Assembly (NCBI GenBank): GCA_028277365.1 | Contig: JANQGK010000261.1 | Location: 1-39,772 of the forward strand | Reading direction: 5' to 3' | Source of the DNA: Halieaceae bacterium | GTDB taxonomy: Bacteria; Pseudomonadota; Gammaproteobacteria; Pseudomonadales; Halieaceae | Length of the DNA: 39,772 bases | Part shown: in pieces, positions 1 to 8,553 of the stretch | Numbering within the stretch: the stretch's first letter is position 1 | How the letters are laid out: each line of letters opens with the position of its first letter | Program-made: the position numbers and the translations under genes | The notes under the pieces: generated by a model | What the model was told of the DNA's origin: nothing | The model's database searches: none | What the model saw: the letters and a program-made list of their open reading frames with translations, nothing else

Positions 1-1
1 C

Positions 2-688
2 TACATCGCCGCTGCGATTACCCTGCTAGCCACCGTTGTGGTGCAGTTTGCCATAGCCCCGCCCACCCGGCTGACCGAGGAAGACAGCCTGTGGGCCGCC
101 ATGCGGCGCGAGAACTCCCTGGGTCTGCTGCGGGTCCAGGCCATGCGGCCGCTGCTGATCTACCACTTCCTGTTCACTCTGGGGCTCAATGCCTTCTACG
201 AGTTCTACCCACTGTGGCTGGTGGAGCGCTTCAGCTTCAGCAGCGTCGAAATCGGCTGGGGCACCGTGGCCATCACCCTGTCCATGATCCTGTCGAGCGT
301 CTACGCCGTCACTGTGGCAGAGAATCGCCTCGGTCCCATGGGCACCGTGCGCCGCGCCAGCCTGGGCTTGGCCGTGATCCTGCTGCTGATGCCCCTGTCC
401 ACCGATGCGAGCCTATACCCGATTTTTGTCGTCTGCGGTGCCACCATCGCCCTGGCCAATGGCGTATTCCCGGCCTACATGGCCAACCGCTTCGAGGCCC
501 ACGGCCTGGGTCGGGTGCAGGGGCTGCTGACCACCAACTTCTGCGTGGCCAACGTGATAGCCGCGCTGGTGGGTAGCCTGATCGCCCTGGCGGGTACCGG
601 CTGGGCCCTGGCCAGTGGCGGCCTGCTGATGCTGTGCGCCTCGATGTGGCTGTGGAACTGGCGGGAGCCCGATCCCGCGCAGTTGTGA
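2..688 (+). CDS. MFS transporter, C-terminal part (5' end outside window)
   Basis: The reading frame is open from the first bases of the window, so the gene starts upstream; about 228 codons are visible. The protein is strongly hydrophobic, with about six membrane segments. Short basic or polar loops separate them (for example the stretch around the residues TVAENRLGPMG), typical of the C-terminal six-helix half of a major facilitator superfamily drug/metabolite transporter. It probably sits in the inner membrane and exports or imports a small molecule; the substrate cannot be read from this half. It ends with a short polar tail (NWREPDPAQL). The next gene starts 126 bases downstream and seems functionally unrelated. 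The family call is fairly safe; the subfamily is not. Confidence 0.8.
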   Translation, partial: YIAAAITLLATVVVQFAIAPPTRLTEEDSLWAAMRRENSLGLLRVQAMRPLLIYHFLFTLGLNAFYEFYPLWLVERFSFSSVEIGWGTVAITLSMILSSVYAVTVAENRLGPMGTVRRASLGLAVILLLMPLSTDASLYPIFVVCGATIALANGVFPAYMANRFEAHGLGRVQGLLTTNFCVANVIAALVGSLIALAGTGWALASGGLLMLCASMWLWNWREPDPAQL

Positions 689-814
689 AACAGCTCCCAG
701 AACCTGAAAAAGTTGCCAACCAAGTGCGCGACAGCGCCGCCGCAGTCCCGTAGCCTGCACGGGAATACGGGCGCAGCAAACCTATAACTCACACGCCGCC
801 CACGGGGAAGCACA

Positions 815-2638
815 ATGAAAAAGTTTCTGGCGACACTGCTCGCCACGCTACTGGTGGGCGGGTGCATTACCAATCCGCGGGGCCCTGGCTTGACCGCCTC
901 GCTGTACACCTGGAGCGACCGCAACACGCCGGTCGCCACGGCAACCACCTCCAGTATCACCGGCTTTGGGAACCTGTTTTACGGCTCGGCCCTATTCAGC
1001 GACCTGCTGACCCTGCAGCCCGAACTGGACACCCGGGACGGCGTGCCTTATGTGCTGGAGATCTGCAGCGAGGGCGTGTGCCACTACAGCGTGCTGTTCC
1101 CCTCGTTCTTCGACTATCGCAACGGCAACGTGTTGGGCTATGCCACCATCAACGAACTGACCACCACTTTCTATCACGAGGTGAAAGACCGGCCCCAGGG
1201 TGAAGTGCTGTTCTACCTGGACCAGTACGCGGCCCAGGTGATGGGCGGCGAGGTGCCGGGCTATAACGATGGCAGCATCAGTTATGAGGACGTTGCCTAC
1301 CTGGACTACTACCTGAACCCCAATCAGCTCACCCTACTGCTGAATACGGAACTGGCCACCCTGGCCGCTGAGGCCATCAACAGCGGCAGCGAAACAAGCA
1401 TCAGCCAGATTCTAACCGGCAGTGATACCGGGGGTGGTGAGGAACCCGGCGGGGAGACCGGCGGCAACGCCCTGGTCGAATCCTGGGTGGTGAACGGCTC
1501 CGGTGAACGCTCTCAGTACATCATCGAAGCTGACAGCAATGCCGGCGTGCTGGTCAACGTGCAGTCGGTTCAGGACAACGGCAACTACGTGCGGGTGAGC
1601 GCTACCGGCATCCCCGATTACATGGTCGAGCTCACCCAGTCCCAGGTCGACTGGCTGAACGACCGCCCTCAGGCCCGCAGTGACTTTGCGTCCGGCCGCA
1701 CCACCGCCCGCGCCGGCGACACGGTGCAGTTTGGTGAGGATATCGGCTATAACAGCAGCAGTCGCGAGTGCACCGTGGGCGAGGGCTACGGCTACTGGCC
1801 TCCCGGTCCCGGTTGCCCCACGGACCAGGTCAAGGTGATCGATTTCCCGGTGACGCCCGAACCTACCAACAGCGCCTGCGACACCGGCGCCGGCGCTGTC
1901 GGCTACTACGTCAACGGCACCTCGGTGTACAACTGGACCGACGCCCAAACCTACCAGGACGAAGGCGTCTGGCAGACCCTTGCCCCGGTGGCCGAAGTCT
2001 ATGATGTGGATATCTGCGGCGGCCACGCGGCCAATGGCGATTACCACCATCACTTCTACTCGGAATGCCTCGCCGACCTGGTGGGCGATGACGGCAACGC
2101 CCATTCGCCGATCTACGGTTTTGCCGCCGACGGCTACCCGATCTACGGGCCCTGGGAATCCGATGGTGAGCTGGCCCTGTCGAGCTGGCGGGCCCGGGAT
2201 TATGACAGCCCGAACTCTGCCACCGGCTGCGGCAACGCCGGGGTGCGCAGCTGCTTGCTGGTAGACCAGTACGACCCCACCGCCGGCACCGAGCCCGCCG
2301 GCAGCAGCGGCCCCACCACGAGCGGCAGCTTTACCTCTCTATCGAACAACACTTTCGACACCCCCAGCGGCTTTTTCTTTGAAGACTGGTATTGGGACGC
2401 AAGCCTGACCGGCAGCAACTACCTGGACCAGTACAACGGCCACAGTGATGCCGAGCGCGGTTACCACTATCACGTGACCGTCGAGTTCGTGAACGGGTCG
2501 GCGACCCCAAGCTTCCCCTACTCCGTAGGCCCGCGCTATGCCGGCGAACTGCAGGACAATGCGCCCGCCAACTGCGCCGCCAGCGGTGGTGGCATGGGCG
2601 GTGGCGGTGGCGGCACGATGCCACCTCCCGGGGGCTGA
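815..2638 (+). CDS. YHYH-domain lipoprotein with lipoprotein-family N-terminal domain
   Basis: A 607-residue exported protein. The N-terminus is a lipoprotein signal: a Lys-Lys start, a hydrophobic core and the lipobox LVGGC, predicting acylation at Cys17. Residues about 25-200 form a domain that is also the main part of the lipoprotein at 32798-33742 (shared pattern: PYxL..C...C.Y.VL.P..FD.R, then T..Y..VKD.P). A Gly/Glu-rich linker (residues about 205-225) leads to a C-terminal YHYH domain (about 345-590), with the His clusters GDYHHHFY (about 408-415) and ERGYHYHVT (about 546-554). The last 20 residues are almost all Gly/Pro. YHYH proteins are secreted and of unknown biochemical role; the His clusters suggest metal binding (inference). 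The following gene starts 2 bases after the stop, so the two are probably co-transcribed. Confidence 0.85.
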   Translation: MKKFLATLLATLLVGGCITNPRGPGLTASLYTWSDRNTPVATATTSSITGFGNLFYGSALFSDLLTLQPELDTRDGVPYVLEICSEGVCHYSVLFPSFFDYRNGNVLGYATINELTTTFYHEVKDRPQGEVLFYLDQYAAQVMGGEVPGYNDGSISYEDVAYLDYYLNPNQLTLLLNTELATLAAEAINSGSETSISQILTGSDTGGGEEPGGETGGNALVESWVVNGSGERSQYIIEADSNAGVLVNVQSVQDNGNYVRVSATGIPDYMVELTQSQVDWLNDRPQARSDFASGRTTARAGDTVQFGEDIGYNSSSRECTVGEGYGYWPPGPGCPTDQVKVIDFPVTPEPTNSACDTGAGAVGYYVNGTSVYNWTDAQTYQDEGVWQTLAPVAEVYDVDICGGHAANGDYHHHFYSECLADLVGDDGNAHSPIYGFAADGYPIYGPWESDGELALSSWRARDYDSPNSATGCGNAGVRSCLLVDQYDPTAGTEPAGSSGPTTSGSFTSLSNNTFDTPSGFFFEDWYWDASLTGSNYLDQYNGHSDAERGYHYHVTVEFVNGSATPSFPYSVGPRYAGELQDNAPANCAASGGGMGGGGGGTMPPPGG

Positions 2639-2640
2639 GC

Positions 2641-3120
2641 ATGCGACTGATTCTCCTGGCACTACTGACCGGCAGCATGCTGGCCTCGGCCCAGGCGCCG
2701 CTGGAAGACGTGATGGTGCACAACCATCAACCCCTGCTACTGCCGGAGGGCTACCAGCACCCCGCCATGGAAATCGTACTGCACGAAGACGAGAACAACG
2801 GTTTCAACCTGCAGGTCATGGTGGAGAACTACCAGCTGGAATCCCCACTACTGGCCGGTGACGCCCCTGACGGTATCGCCGAGGGCCACGCTCACCTGAT
2901 GATCAACGGCAAGAAACGGGTACGTATCTACGGCGAGTGGCTGCACTTGGACAAGGGCCTGTTCAAATCCGGTATCAACCAGGTCACGGTGACGCTCAAC
3001 AGCCACGATCACTACAGCTGGGTGATTGGCAAGCAGCCGGTATTGGCCACGGTGTTTGTAGACCCGGCCAAGCAGCCCGCCGTCCAGCACAGCTTTGCGT
3101 CACACCCACTGACGCGCTAG
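2641..3120 (+). CDS. Small secreted His-rich protein, likely partner of the YHYH lipoprotein
   Basis: A 159-residue protein with a clear Sec signal peptide (MRLILLALLTGSMLASAQA, cleavage near residue 19). The mature part is probably all-beta. It carries the pattern EGHAHLMINGKKR...YGEWLHL...VTLNSHDHYSW, in which regularly placed His residues look like a metal or ligand site. I recognise this pattern from small secreted proteins of unknown function, but no reaction is known to me. It begins 2 bases after the stop of the YHYH lipoprotein, so it is almost certainly translated from the same mRNA and may act with it in the periplasm or at the cell surface. Its stop lies 19 bases from the end of the convergent gene on the other strand. 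A short 6-bp hairpin (3119-3139) without a T-run is the only terminator-like structure there. Confidence 0.75.
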   Translation: MRLILLALLTGSMLASAQAPLEDVMVHNHQPLLLPEGYQHPAMEIVLHEDENNGFNLQVMVENYQLESPLLAGDAPDGIAEGHAHLMINGKKRVRIYGEWLHLDKGLFKSGINQVTVTLNSHDHYSWVIGKQPVLATVFVDPAKQPAVQHSFASHPLTR

Positions 3121-3138
3121 CCGCTGGGAGTCGGCGGC

Positions 3139-4434
3139 TCAGGGCACGCGGTACTCTCGTTCCAGCGACCTGGTCACCACCATTTCCCCGGCCTCAAGCC
3201 GGGGCCGGAAGCGGCTGTCACGCAGCAGCCGGGTCAGGCGGATAGCCTGGGCATCACGCTCCGGGTCCACCGGCTCTGTCTCGACTCCGCGCGGCCGGCC
3301 GCGCTCATCGACATCGAAACGCGCCAGCACCCGCGCGCTGCCGTCCCCCTCCAACGGCGAAGGCGGCACCCACATGACGTTGTCTGCCGGCAGTTCCATT
3401 GGGCTCGCGTACCACTCCTGCTGAAGTTCCGGTAGCGACAGCGCCTGCAGCTGGTGCCAGCTATCCCGGTAGTGCGGGGCGGCGCGCCTACTGCTGCCAT
3501 GCCAGAGGTACCAGTCTCCCAGCGCCCGATTAGCCCGGGCCTGCTCGAGCCCATCACCGGCCTCAGCGGCGCGCTCCAACAGCAGTTCCAGGCGCTGCCG
3601 GCCGCGGGCGTAGGCGGCATCCTGCAAGGCCTGGATCTGGGCGCGGTCGATATCCAGCGCCGCGTCAGCGCTGGCCGGCCCGCGGCCCAGCATCATTTCT
3701 GTTTCCCGGTCGATCCCGAAGTCCTCGGTACCCACGACGTAGAGCACATTGATCTGGGCGTAGGTCAACGCCGCCAGTTCAGACAGGCCCAGCACCCGGC
3801 TCTCATCCTCGCGGGTATGCCGGTCCAGCTCGCGCCACAGCGACAGTAAATCCCGCGGTTGCTCCGGATTGGGAGCACGCAGCCATTGCTGGCGGCGCCA
3901 CTCGATCCAATCCACCGCGGCTGCCACCAGCTCCGGGTCACCGGGCTCGTAATGGCGGCGGGCCAGGAAATAGAGATAGGACTTCACCTCGCCCGCCGAC
4001 TCGAAATCGCCCAGACGCAAGTGCATATCCAACTGGCTGCTCAATGCCGGGAGCTGCAGCGGGCTGTAAAGACCCTCGTTGACCCGCACCAGGTGCACCG
4101 AGCGCCGCCAGTGGGCCAGCGCGCTCAGATAGTCGCCGCGACTGGCGAAGTAGTTGGCAGCATCCAGCAGGGTTTCAGCGATGCCCTGGCCGTAGGGCCC
4201 ATTGGCGTACTCAGCCTCGCGGATGCGCTGCTTCCAGGCTTCGGTCTCCGGCGCGCTCTGACGCGGCGGCAGCGGCTCCAGCCCGGGCAGCGTTTGCGGC
4301 AGGGTGGCAGCGTAAAAGCGCTCGCCATGGGGTGACGGCAGCGAGCGGTGATCGCGGGCGTCAGCGTGCTGGGGAACAATCAGCAGGGCCAGCAACAGGC
4401 CGGTGATAACAGTGGGTCTTAACAGACGAATCAT
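3139..4434 (-). CDS. Secreted protein with TonB-like C-terminal domain
   Basis: A 431-residue protein. I start it at the ATG at 4434 because translation then begins with a clean signal peptide (MIRLLRPTVITGLLLALLIV, cleaved after QHADA). The open frame extends about 60 codons further upstream, but that part has no signal character and overlaps the divergent promoter region. Residues about 50-330 are helical and resemble TPR-type repeats (many Ala/Leu/Arg, with ANYFASRGDYLSALAHWR as an example). The last about 65 residues (LARFDVDERGRPRGVETEPVDP... to ...RYREYRVP-like end) look like the energy-transducer TonB C-terminal fold. The combination suggests a periplasmic or outer-membrane-associated scaffold; no substrate can be named. 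A TATACT -10-like box lies 7 bases before the ATG and no Shine-Dalgarno sequence is seen. The gene is divergent from the WS/DGAT gene, with 97 bases between them. Confidence 0.7.
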   Translation of the reverse strand: MIRLLRPTVITGLLLALLIVPQHADARDHRSLPSPHGERFYAATLPQTLPGLEPLPPRQSAPETEAWKQRIREAEYANGPYGQGIAETLLDAANYFASRGDYLSALAHWRRSVHLVRVNEGLYSPLQLPALSSQLDMHLRLGDFESAGEVKSYLYFLARRHYEPGDPELVAAAVDWIEWRRQQWLRAPNPEQPRDLLSLWRELDRHTREDESRVLGLSELAALTYAQINVLYVVGTEDFGIDRETEMMLGRGPASADAALDIDRAQIQALQDAAYARGRQRLELLLERAAEAGDGLEQARANRALGDWYLWHGSSRRAAPHYRDSWHQLQALSLPELQQEWYASPMELPADNVMWVPPSPLEGDGSARVLARFDVDERGRPRGVETEPVDPERDAQAIRLTRLLRDSRFRPRLEAGEMVVTRSLEREYRVP

Positions 4435-4441
4435 GCGCTTC

Positions 4442-4447
4442 AGTATA
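4442..4447 (-). promoter_or_regulatory. -10-like TATACT close to the start codon
   Basis: TATACT on the minus strand ends 7 bases before the ATG at 4434, so the transcript would begin at or near the start codon. No convincing -35 or Shine-Dalgarno sequence is visible. It could be a chance match. Confidence 0.3.
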
Positions 4448-4475
4448 CCGGGGCCCGCGGCGAACACCGCCGCGC

Positions 4476-4505
4476 TTGCAAAACCCTCCTCAACCTGACT
4501 ATAAC
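4476..4505 (+). promoter_or_regulatory. Sigma-70-type promoter of the WS/DGAT gene
   Basis: TTGCAA (4476-4481), an 18-base spacer, and TATAAC (4500-4505), 26 bases before the ATG of the acyltransferase gene at 4532. Both hexamers match the sigma-70 consensus at four of six positions or better. An AGAGG Shine-Dalgarno-like sequence follows at about 4519-4523. Confidence 0.5.
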
Positions 4506-4531
4506 GGCGCTTGGCAACAGAGGTTTGCTCC

Positions 4532-6316
4532 ATGAAACAGCTCGGCATTCTCGACAGCGCATTTATCAACCTGGAACAGGGCAACACACCCCAACACGTG
4601 GGCGGCCTGGGCATCTACGACCCGTCCTCGGCGCCCGGCGGCTTTGTACGCTTCAAACAGGTGATCGCCAATTTCGAGCAACGCCTCAATCGCCAACCCC
4701 TGTTCCGCACCCGCCTGGTTGAAGTGCCGGGCGGCTTAGACCGCCCCTACTGGGTGAAAGACGCCAATTTCGACGTCGAGTTCCACCTGCGTCACATTGC
4801 CCTGCCCCAACCCGGCGACTGGCGCCAGCTCTGTATTCAGGTGGCGCGCCTGCACGCGCGTCCTCTGGATATGTCACGCCCCCTATGGGAATGCTACGTG
4901 ATCGAGGGCCTTGATAATATCCCGGACCTCCCGGAGGGCAGCTTCGCGGTCTATACCAAGATGCACCACTCGCTGGTGGACGGCGCCGGCGGAGCCGCAT
5001 TCATGGCGGCCCTGCACGACCTGGAGGCGCAGCCCAGTCAACAGAACCGCGGCGAAGACCTGCCGCTGCTCGTCGACCGCGACCCCTCCGACGCAGAGCT
5101 GTTGGGCCGGGCCCCAGTGAACAACGTCAAGAACAGTATCAGCATGGCCCGCGGCGCCCTTACCCTGGGCCGCGACCTCGGCGAATTTGCCCTGAAGATC
5201 GCCCGCAAGCAGATTCCCATGCCCGATGTGCAGTCACCGCGCACCCGCTTCAACGGACCGGTCGGCCCCTACCGCATTTTCGAAGGCACCTGTTTCGACA
5301 TGGCGGAGTTCAAACAGGTGAAGGATGCCACCGGCGTAAAACTCAACGACGTGGCCCTGGCGGTCGTTGCCGGTGCCCTGTCGCGCTACCTGGCGGCGAA
5401 AGACGAAACCCCGGAAGGCGCACTGGCGGCCACCCTGCCGGTTAACCTCCGCACCCGGCGCACAATGACCGAAGACAACAACCAGGTGGGATCGATCTTC
5501 GCCTCGCTGCACACCGATATCAGCGACCCGCTGGCGCGGCTCAAAGCCATCTATATCAGCACCAGCGAGGGCAAGAAGTTTGGCGAGGCCAGCCCGCTGC
5601 TGGATACCATCAAGGCGGCGGGCATTCTCAACCCCGCCATTACCCGGGCCGCGGCGGCGCTCTGGTCCCGGCGCCACCTGTCGCGCCTGTCGCCGCTGAA
5701 CGTCTCCACCGTGATCACCAACGTGCCGGGGCCCGCTTTTGACTTGTACTGCGCCGGCGCGCGCATGGTGCAGTACCACGGCCTGGGACTGCTCACCCCC
5801 GGAGTGGGCCTGTTCCACACGGTTTTCACCCAGGCCCACCGGGTCAACCTGTCGGTACTGGGCGACCGGGAAATCATGCCCGACCCGGAGTTCTACATGC
5901 AGTGCGTGCGCGAGTCTTGGGATGAGCTGTACCAGGCCGCCAGTGGCGTCGCCAAAGCCGGTGGCAAAAAGCCTGCCCGCAAGAAAGCGCCGGTAAAGAA
6001 AACCGCCGCCCGGAAAGCCCCAAAAAAAACCCCGAAAAAAGCCCCGAAGAAAGCCCCGAAGAAGACAGCGCCCGCGAAGAATGCGCCGGCAAAGAGAGCA
6101 CCGGTAAAGAAAGCGGCGGCCAAGAAGGACAAAGCTGCTGCGAAGAAAGCTGCCCTAAAGAAGTCCGCGTCAAAGACACCGGCTGCAAGCAAGGCGAGGA
6201 CGAAGCAGGCAAGCGGCAAACTGGCGCCCTCACTGCGCGCCACCGGCGGTGCTGTCACTGCGGGCGAGCGCACCCCTACGCCGGTGCGACCCAAGCTGCG
6301 CGTGGTCGGCGGCTAA
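4532..6316 (+). CDS. Wax ester synthase / diacylglycerol acyltransferase (WS/DGAT) with histone-H1-like tail
   Basis: A 594-residue bifunctional acyltransferase that would join acyl-CoA to a fatty alcohol or diacylglycerol, making storage wax esters or triacylglycerol at the inner membrane/lipid-droplet surface. The catalytic motif HHxxxDG is present as MHHSLVDG (about residues 145-152). The C-terminal WES domain is also present (NVPGPAFDLYCAGARM, GVGLFHTVFTQ). I chose the ATG at 4532 because it is preceded by an AGAGG sequence; an in-frame TTG 21 bases upstream is less likely. WS/DGAT proteins usually end near 460-480 residues. Here about 110 more residues follow, mostly Lys/Ala/Pro repeats of the AKK/PKK type (about 475-570), like histone H1 or AlgP. 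That tail is likely to bind nucleic acid or another polyanion (inference). The gene stands alone; the next gene is convergent. Confidence 0.92.
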   Translation: MKQLGILDSAFINLEQGNTPQHVGGLGIYDPSSAPGGFVRFKQVIANFEQRLNRQPLFRTRLVEVPGGLDRPYWVKDANFDVEFHLRHIALPQPGDWRQLCIQVARLHARPLDMSRPLWECYVIEGLDNIPDLPEGSFAVYTKMHHSLVDGAGGAAFMAALHDLEAQPSQQNRGEDLPLLVDRDPSDAELLGRAPVNNVKNSISMARGALTLGRDLGEFALKIARKQIPMPDVQSPRTRFNGPVGPYRIFEGTCFDMAEFKQVKDATGVKLNDVALAVVAGALSRYLAAKDETPEGALAATLPVNLRTRRTMTEDNNQVGSIFASLHTDISDPLARLKAIYISTSEGKKFGEASPLLDTIKAAGILNPAITRAAAALWSRRHLSRLSPLNVSTVITNVPGPAFDLYCAGARMVQYHGLGLLTPGVGLFHTVFTQAHRVNLSVLGDREIMPDPEFYMQCVRESWDELYQAASGVAKAGGKKPARKKAPVKKTAARKAPKKTPKKAPKKAPKKTAPAKNAPAKRAPVKKAAAKKDKAAAKKAALKKSASKTPAASKARTKQASGKLAPSLRATGGAVTAGERTPTPVRPKLRVVGG

Positions 6317-6355
6317 CCGCCCTCGGCTCGCCACCCCGCACTCCCGCCCCCGGCA

Positions 6356-8233
6356 TCAGGGGTCGGTGCGCCGGGCCTCCTTGAGGATCAGGTCCCGGCG
6401 CCCGAGGATGGCCTCGATCTGCTTCGGGTGCAGCCACTCTGACAGCTCATCCTTCAAGGTGGCCTCGTTCAGCGCTTCCAGTTTGCGTGCGGTCAGGTCG
6501 GACAGGTGCAGCTCGATCTTCCGGTACTGCTTGGGGCGGCGCTCCAAGCTGCGGAAGGCCAGCGAGTGGTCGATAAAGCGCAGCATGAAGTCCTTCTTGG
6601 TCCACATGATGTTGGTGAGGTTGCGGTCCTCGTTGTAGATCAGCACGTCGAAAACAAAGCGCAGCCGGTATTGCTCATCCTTGGCACAGTGGCTCTGGAA
6701 CGGCACCTCCATCTCGGCGCGGTCGCGCTCGTTAATGGCGTCGGGAATCCAGGCGCCGACGCTGCCCTCCCGGCCGTCCACGCTCCGAATCACTGATACC
6801 GGCACCATCTGCAGATCGATCATGCGGTCCAGACGGTAGGCGGCCGGGTCGTAGTGGTAGCGATCGGAATCGTTGAAGCGCCGCTGAAAGCGACCGCGGT
6901 CTTCCAGATCGGGGTCGGTGTCTTCGTACTTAAACACCGCGTCGCCCTGGACCTCACCCCCACGCAGAGTCAGGCGCTTGGGCTTGGTAACGCCAGTGCC
7001 GATGTCTTGCACCCCGATGATCTCGCCATTGCGCAGCAGCGCCTCGAGTTCTTCGTCACTCTGCTTCCACAGTTCCCGGCTGATGCTGCGGGCGAACACC
7101 AGCGGTTTGGCGCGGGTGTCACCACCGAGGTAGTGCAGCCAGGACTGCTCACCTTCGATAATCAAGGCAGTGGCCACCCCACGGTAGACCGAGTTGAGCA
7201 TGCCCGTGTCGAGCCGCAACACCTGGCCCTCCAGTCGGGAGATCGCCCCGCGCGGGTCAGGGGTGTGGCCAATGACCAGCTGCCGGGTGCCGGTGCGCTT
7301 GAGAATGCGCTCGGTATTGAAAGATTCCGCGTAGGGGTGGCAATAGGCGCTGCCCCGATACCAGATTGGGCTGTCGGGAGTAAACAGGAAGGCATCCTCA
7401 AGCTCGATCAGGGCCAGGAAATCCTCGAACCACGCTGGTCGGGCCTTGGGATCATCCGCCAGTACCGCCTCGGCTTTGCCATTGAGATGCGCGCGCCGGT
7501 TCCAAAAATCCACGTGGCGGGCCAGCAACCCGGCGTCCCGTAGCTTTGCCACCAGGGCCAGGTACTGGAGCAGGTCGGCACGATTGTCTTCGTTGATCTG
7601 CTCGAGCGGTGTTTCCGCAATCGCCGCGCTGGCGCCAGCGTGAATGTACAAACGGTCGTTAACGCGAATGGCCAGCGGCAGTGTTTTCAGCCAGCTGCCC
7701 AGCGCGCCGTCCGAGGCATAGGCCTTCTGCAAGCCAATGAAGCCCGGCGGGAACTTGTCCTCGAAAGCGGCCCGCGCCGCCGCCTCTTCCACGGTCGGCT
7801 GCTCCGCCAACCAGCCCTGGAACAGAGCCTCGCGCTCGGCGGCGGTTTCATCAGCGGCGAAGGCGGCGAATTCCGGCCGGCTCACATAGCGCAGGTCGCC
7901 GGTCATTACCATGACCTCGTGATTGCCCAGTATCACGTGCACCATGCCGCCCGCCTCTGCGGCCTGGCCCTCGAGTTTCATCAGCAGTTCCACTACCTCG
8001 CGAGAGCCAGCACCCCTGTCCACCAGGTCACCCAGGCTGACCAGATGGGTGTCACCACCGCTCCAGTTGTTCTTAGCGTCGATCACGCCGACATCCCGCA
8101 ACAGGGCGGTCATCTCGTCGAAGGCGCCATGTACGTCGCCAAAGACAACAATGCGGGCATCGGTGTCGGTTTCGATCGGGCCCGCAGCCAACGGGGATGC
8201 TACGGCCAGCAGGCAGAGAAGGAGGAAGCGCAT
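6356..8233 (-). CDS. Secreted metallophosphoesterase fused to a kinase-like domain
   Basis: A 625-residue protein starting at the ATG at 8233, which gives a signal peptide (MRFLLLCLLAVASPLAAG). Residues about 26-365 are a calcineurin-type metallophosphoesterase with all metal-binding blocks: GDVHG (32-36), GDLVDRG (68-74), GNHE (103-106), a later His in YIHAG (His198) and GHT (322-324). Residues about 425-625 differ. They contain VFKYE with Lys435, AAYRLDR (464-470) with the following MVPVSVIR, then FDVLIYNEDRNLTNIM (528-543) and IDHSLAF (554-560). These match, in order, the ATP-Lys, the catalytic D-R-x-x-x-N loop and the metal Asp of the FAM20/HipA/PI3-PI4-kinase-like fold. The protein would thus carry a phosphatase and a kinase-like domain together outside the cytoplasm. 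The kinase assignment rests on motifs only. An open frame upstream of 8233 has no coding character. Confidence 0.82.
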   Translation of the reverse strand: MRFLLLCLLAVASPLAAGPIETDTDARIVVFGDVHGAFDEMTALLRDVGVIDAKNNWSGGDTHLVSLGDLVDRGAGSREVVELLMKLEGQAAEAGGMVHVILGNHEVMVMTGDLRYVSRPEFAAFAADETAAEREALFQGWLAEQPTVEEAAARAAFEDKFPPGFIGLQKAYASDGALGSWLKTLPLAIRVNDRLYIHAGASAAIAETPLEQINEDNRADLLQYLALVAKLRDAGLLARHVDFWNRRAHLNGKAEAVLADDPKARPAWFEDFLALIELEDAFLFTPDSPIWYRGSAYCHPYAESFNTERILKRTGTRQLVIGHTPDPRGAISRLEGQVLRLDTGMLNSVYRGVATALIIEGEQSWLHYLGGDTRAKPLVFARSISRELWKQSDEELEALLRNGEIIGVQDIGTGVTKPKRLTLRGGEVQGDAVFKYEDTDPDLEDRGRFQRRFNDSDRYHYDPAAYRLDRMIDLQMVPVSVIRSVDGREGSVGAWIPDAINERDRAEMEVPFQSHCAKDEQYRLRFVFDVLIYNEDRNLTNIMWTKKDFMLRFIDHSLAFRSLERRPKQYRKIELHLSDLTARKLEALNEATLKDELSEWLHPKQIEAILGRRDLILKEARRTDP

Positions 8234-8276
8234 AACCAGTCCCTGTTTTGTGTCCCCAGTATAGAAGTGGCAAGGC

Positions 8277-8304
8277 AAAAAAAAACCCGCCTCGCGGCGG
8301 GTTT
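8277..8304 (-). terminator. Rho-independent terminator after the 26-residue peptide gene
   Basis: Read on the minus strand: AAACCCGCC (8304-8296), loop of 4, GGCGGGTTT (8291-8283), continuing into a run of T (to 8277). The 9-bp perfect stem plus T-run faces leftward, so it ends the transcript of the short gene at 8352-8432 before the next gene (start 8233). Its presence supports that short gene being real. Confidence 0.85.
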
Positions 8305-8351
8305 GAAACGGTGTTGTTGGACCTGGATGTCGTCTCTCGGAGATGTGGGAC

Positions 8352-8432
8352 TCAGCTTGCGCTGTTGAATTCGTCCCAGGCAATCCAACCGAGTAGAGCG
8401 AAATACAGTCCAAACGTTGCAGCTATGAACAT
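8352..8432 (-). CDS. Unannotated 26-residue single-helix membrane peptide
   Basis: A short reading frame with ATG at 8432, TGA at 8354-8352 and a good Shine-Dalgarno sequence (GAAAGGA, ending 8 bases before the ATG). The product begins MFIAATFGLYFALLGWIAW and ends with the polar tail DEFNSAS. It is one hydrophobic helix of about 19 residues with an acidic end, as in small inner-membrane peptides such as those accompanying transporters or oxidases. It is transcribed away from the LysR gene at 8554, shares its AT-rich promoter region, and is followed 48 bases later by a strong terminator. RBS, helix and terminator together make it credible despite its size. No function can be named; being a target of the divergent LysR regulator is a reasonable guess. 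Confidence 0.6.
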   Translation of the reverse strand: MFIAATFGLYFALLGWIAWDEFNSAS

Positions 8433-8479
8433 TTGGGTATTCCTTTCGATTACCAGACGGTGCAATTCTGAGGATTCAG

Positions 8480-8535
8480 CTGATATAGTTCCAATGTATT
8501 CGCGTAATGAACTACATTCCCTCAATTTATATCAG
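8480..8535. promoter_or_regulatory. Nested dyad, probable LysR operator in divergent promoter region
   Basis: Within an unusually AT-rich stretch between the peptide gene and the LysR gene, CTGATATA (8480-8487) is mirrored by TATATCAG (8528-8535). Inside them, AATGTA (8493-8498) is mirrored by TACATT (8513-8518). Both pairs are perfect inverted repeats. The position between two divergent starts is the classical place for a LysR-type autoregulatory operator; binding itself is inferred. Confidence 0.5.
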
Positions 8536-8553
8536 TAACGCCTCTGTCACCCT

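Noticed and set aside
4511..4529. Sigma-54-like TTGGCA...TTTGCT before the WS/DGAT gene
   Set aside because: GG and GC are 13 instead of 11 bases apart, and the -12 part would overlap the start codon area; a sigma-70 promoter fits better.
4435..4614. N-terminal extension of the TonB-like secreted protein
   Set aside because: No signal or domain character and it covers the divergent promoter; the ATG at 4434 gives a clean signal peptide.
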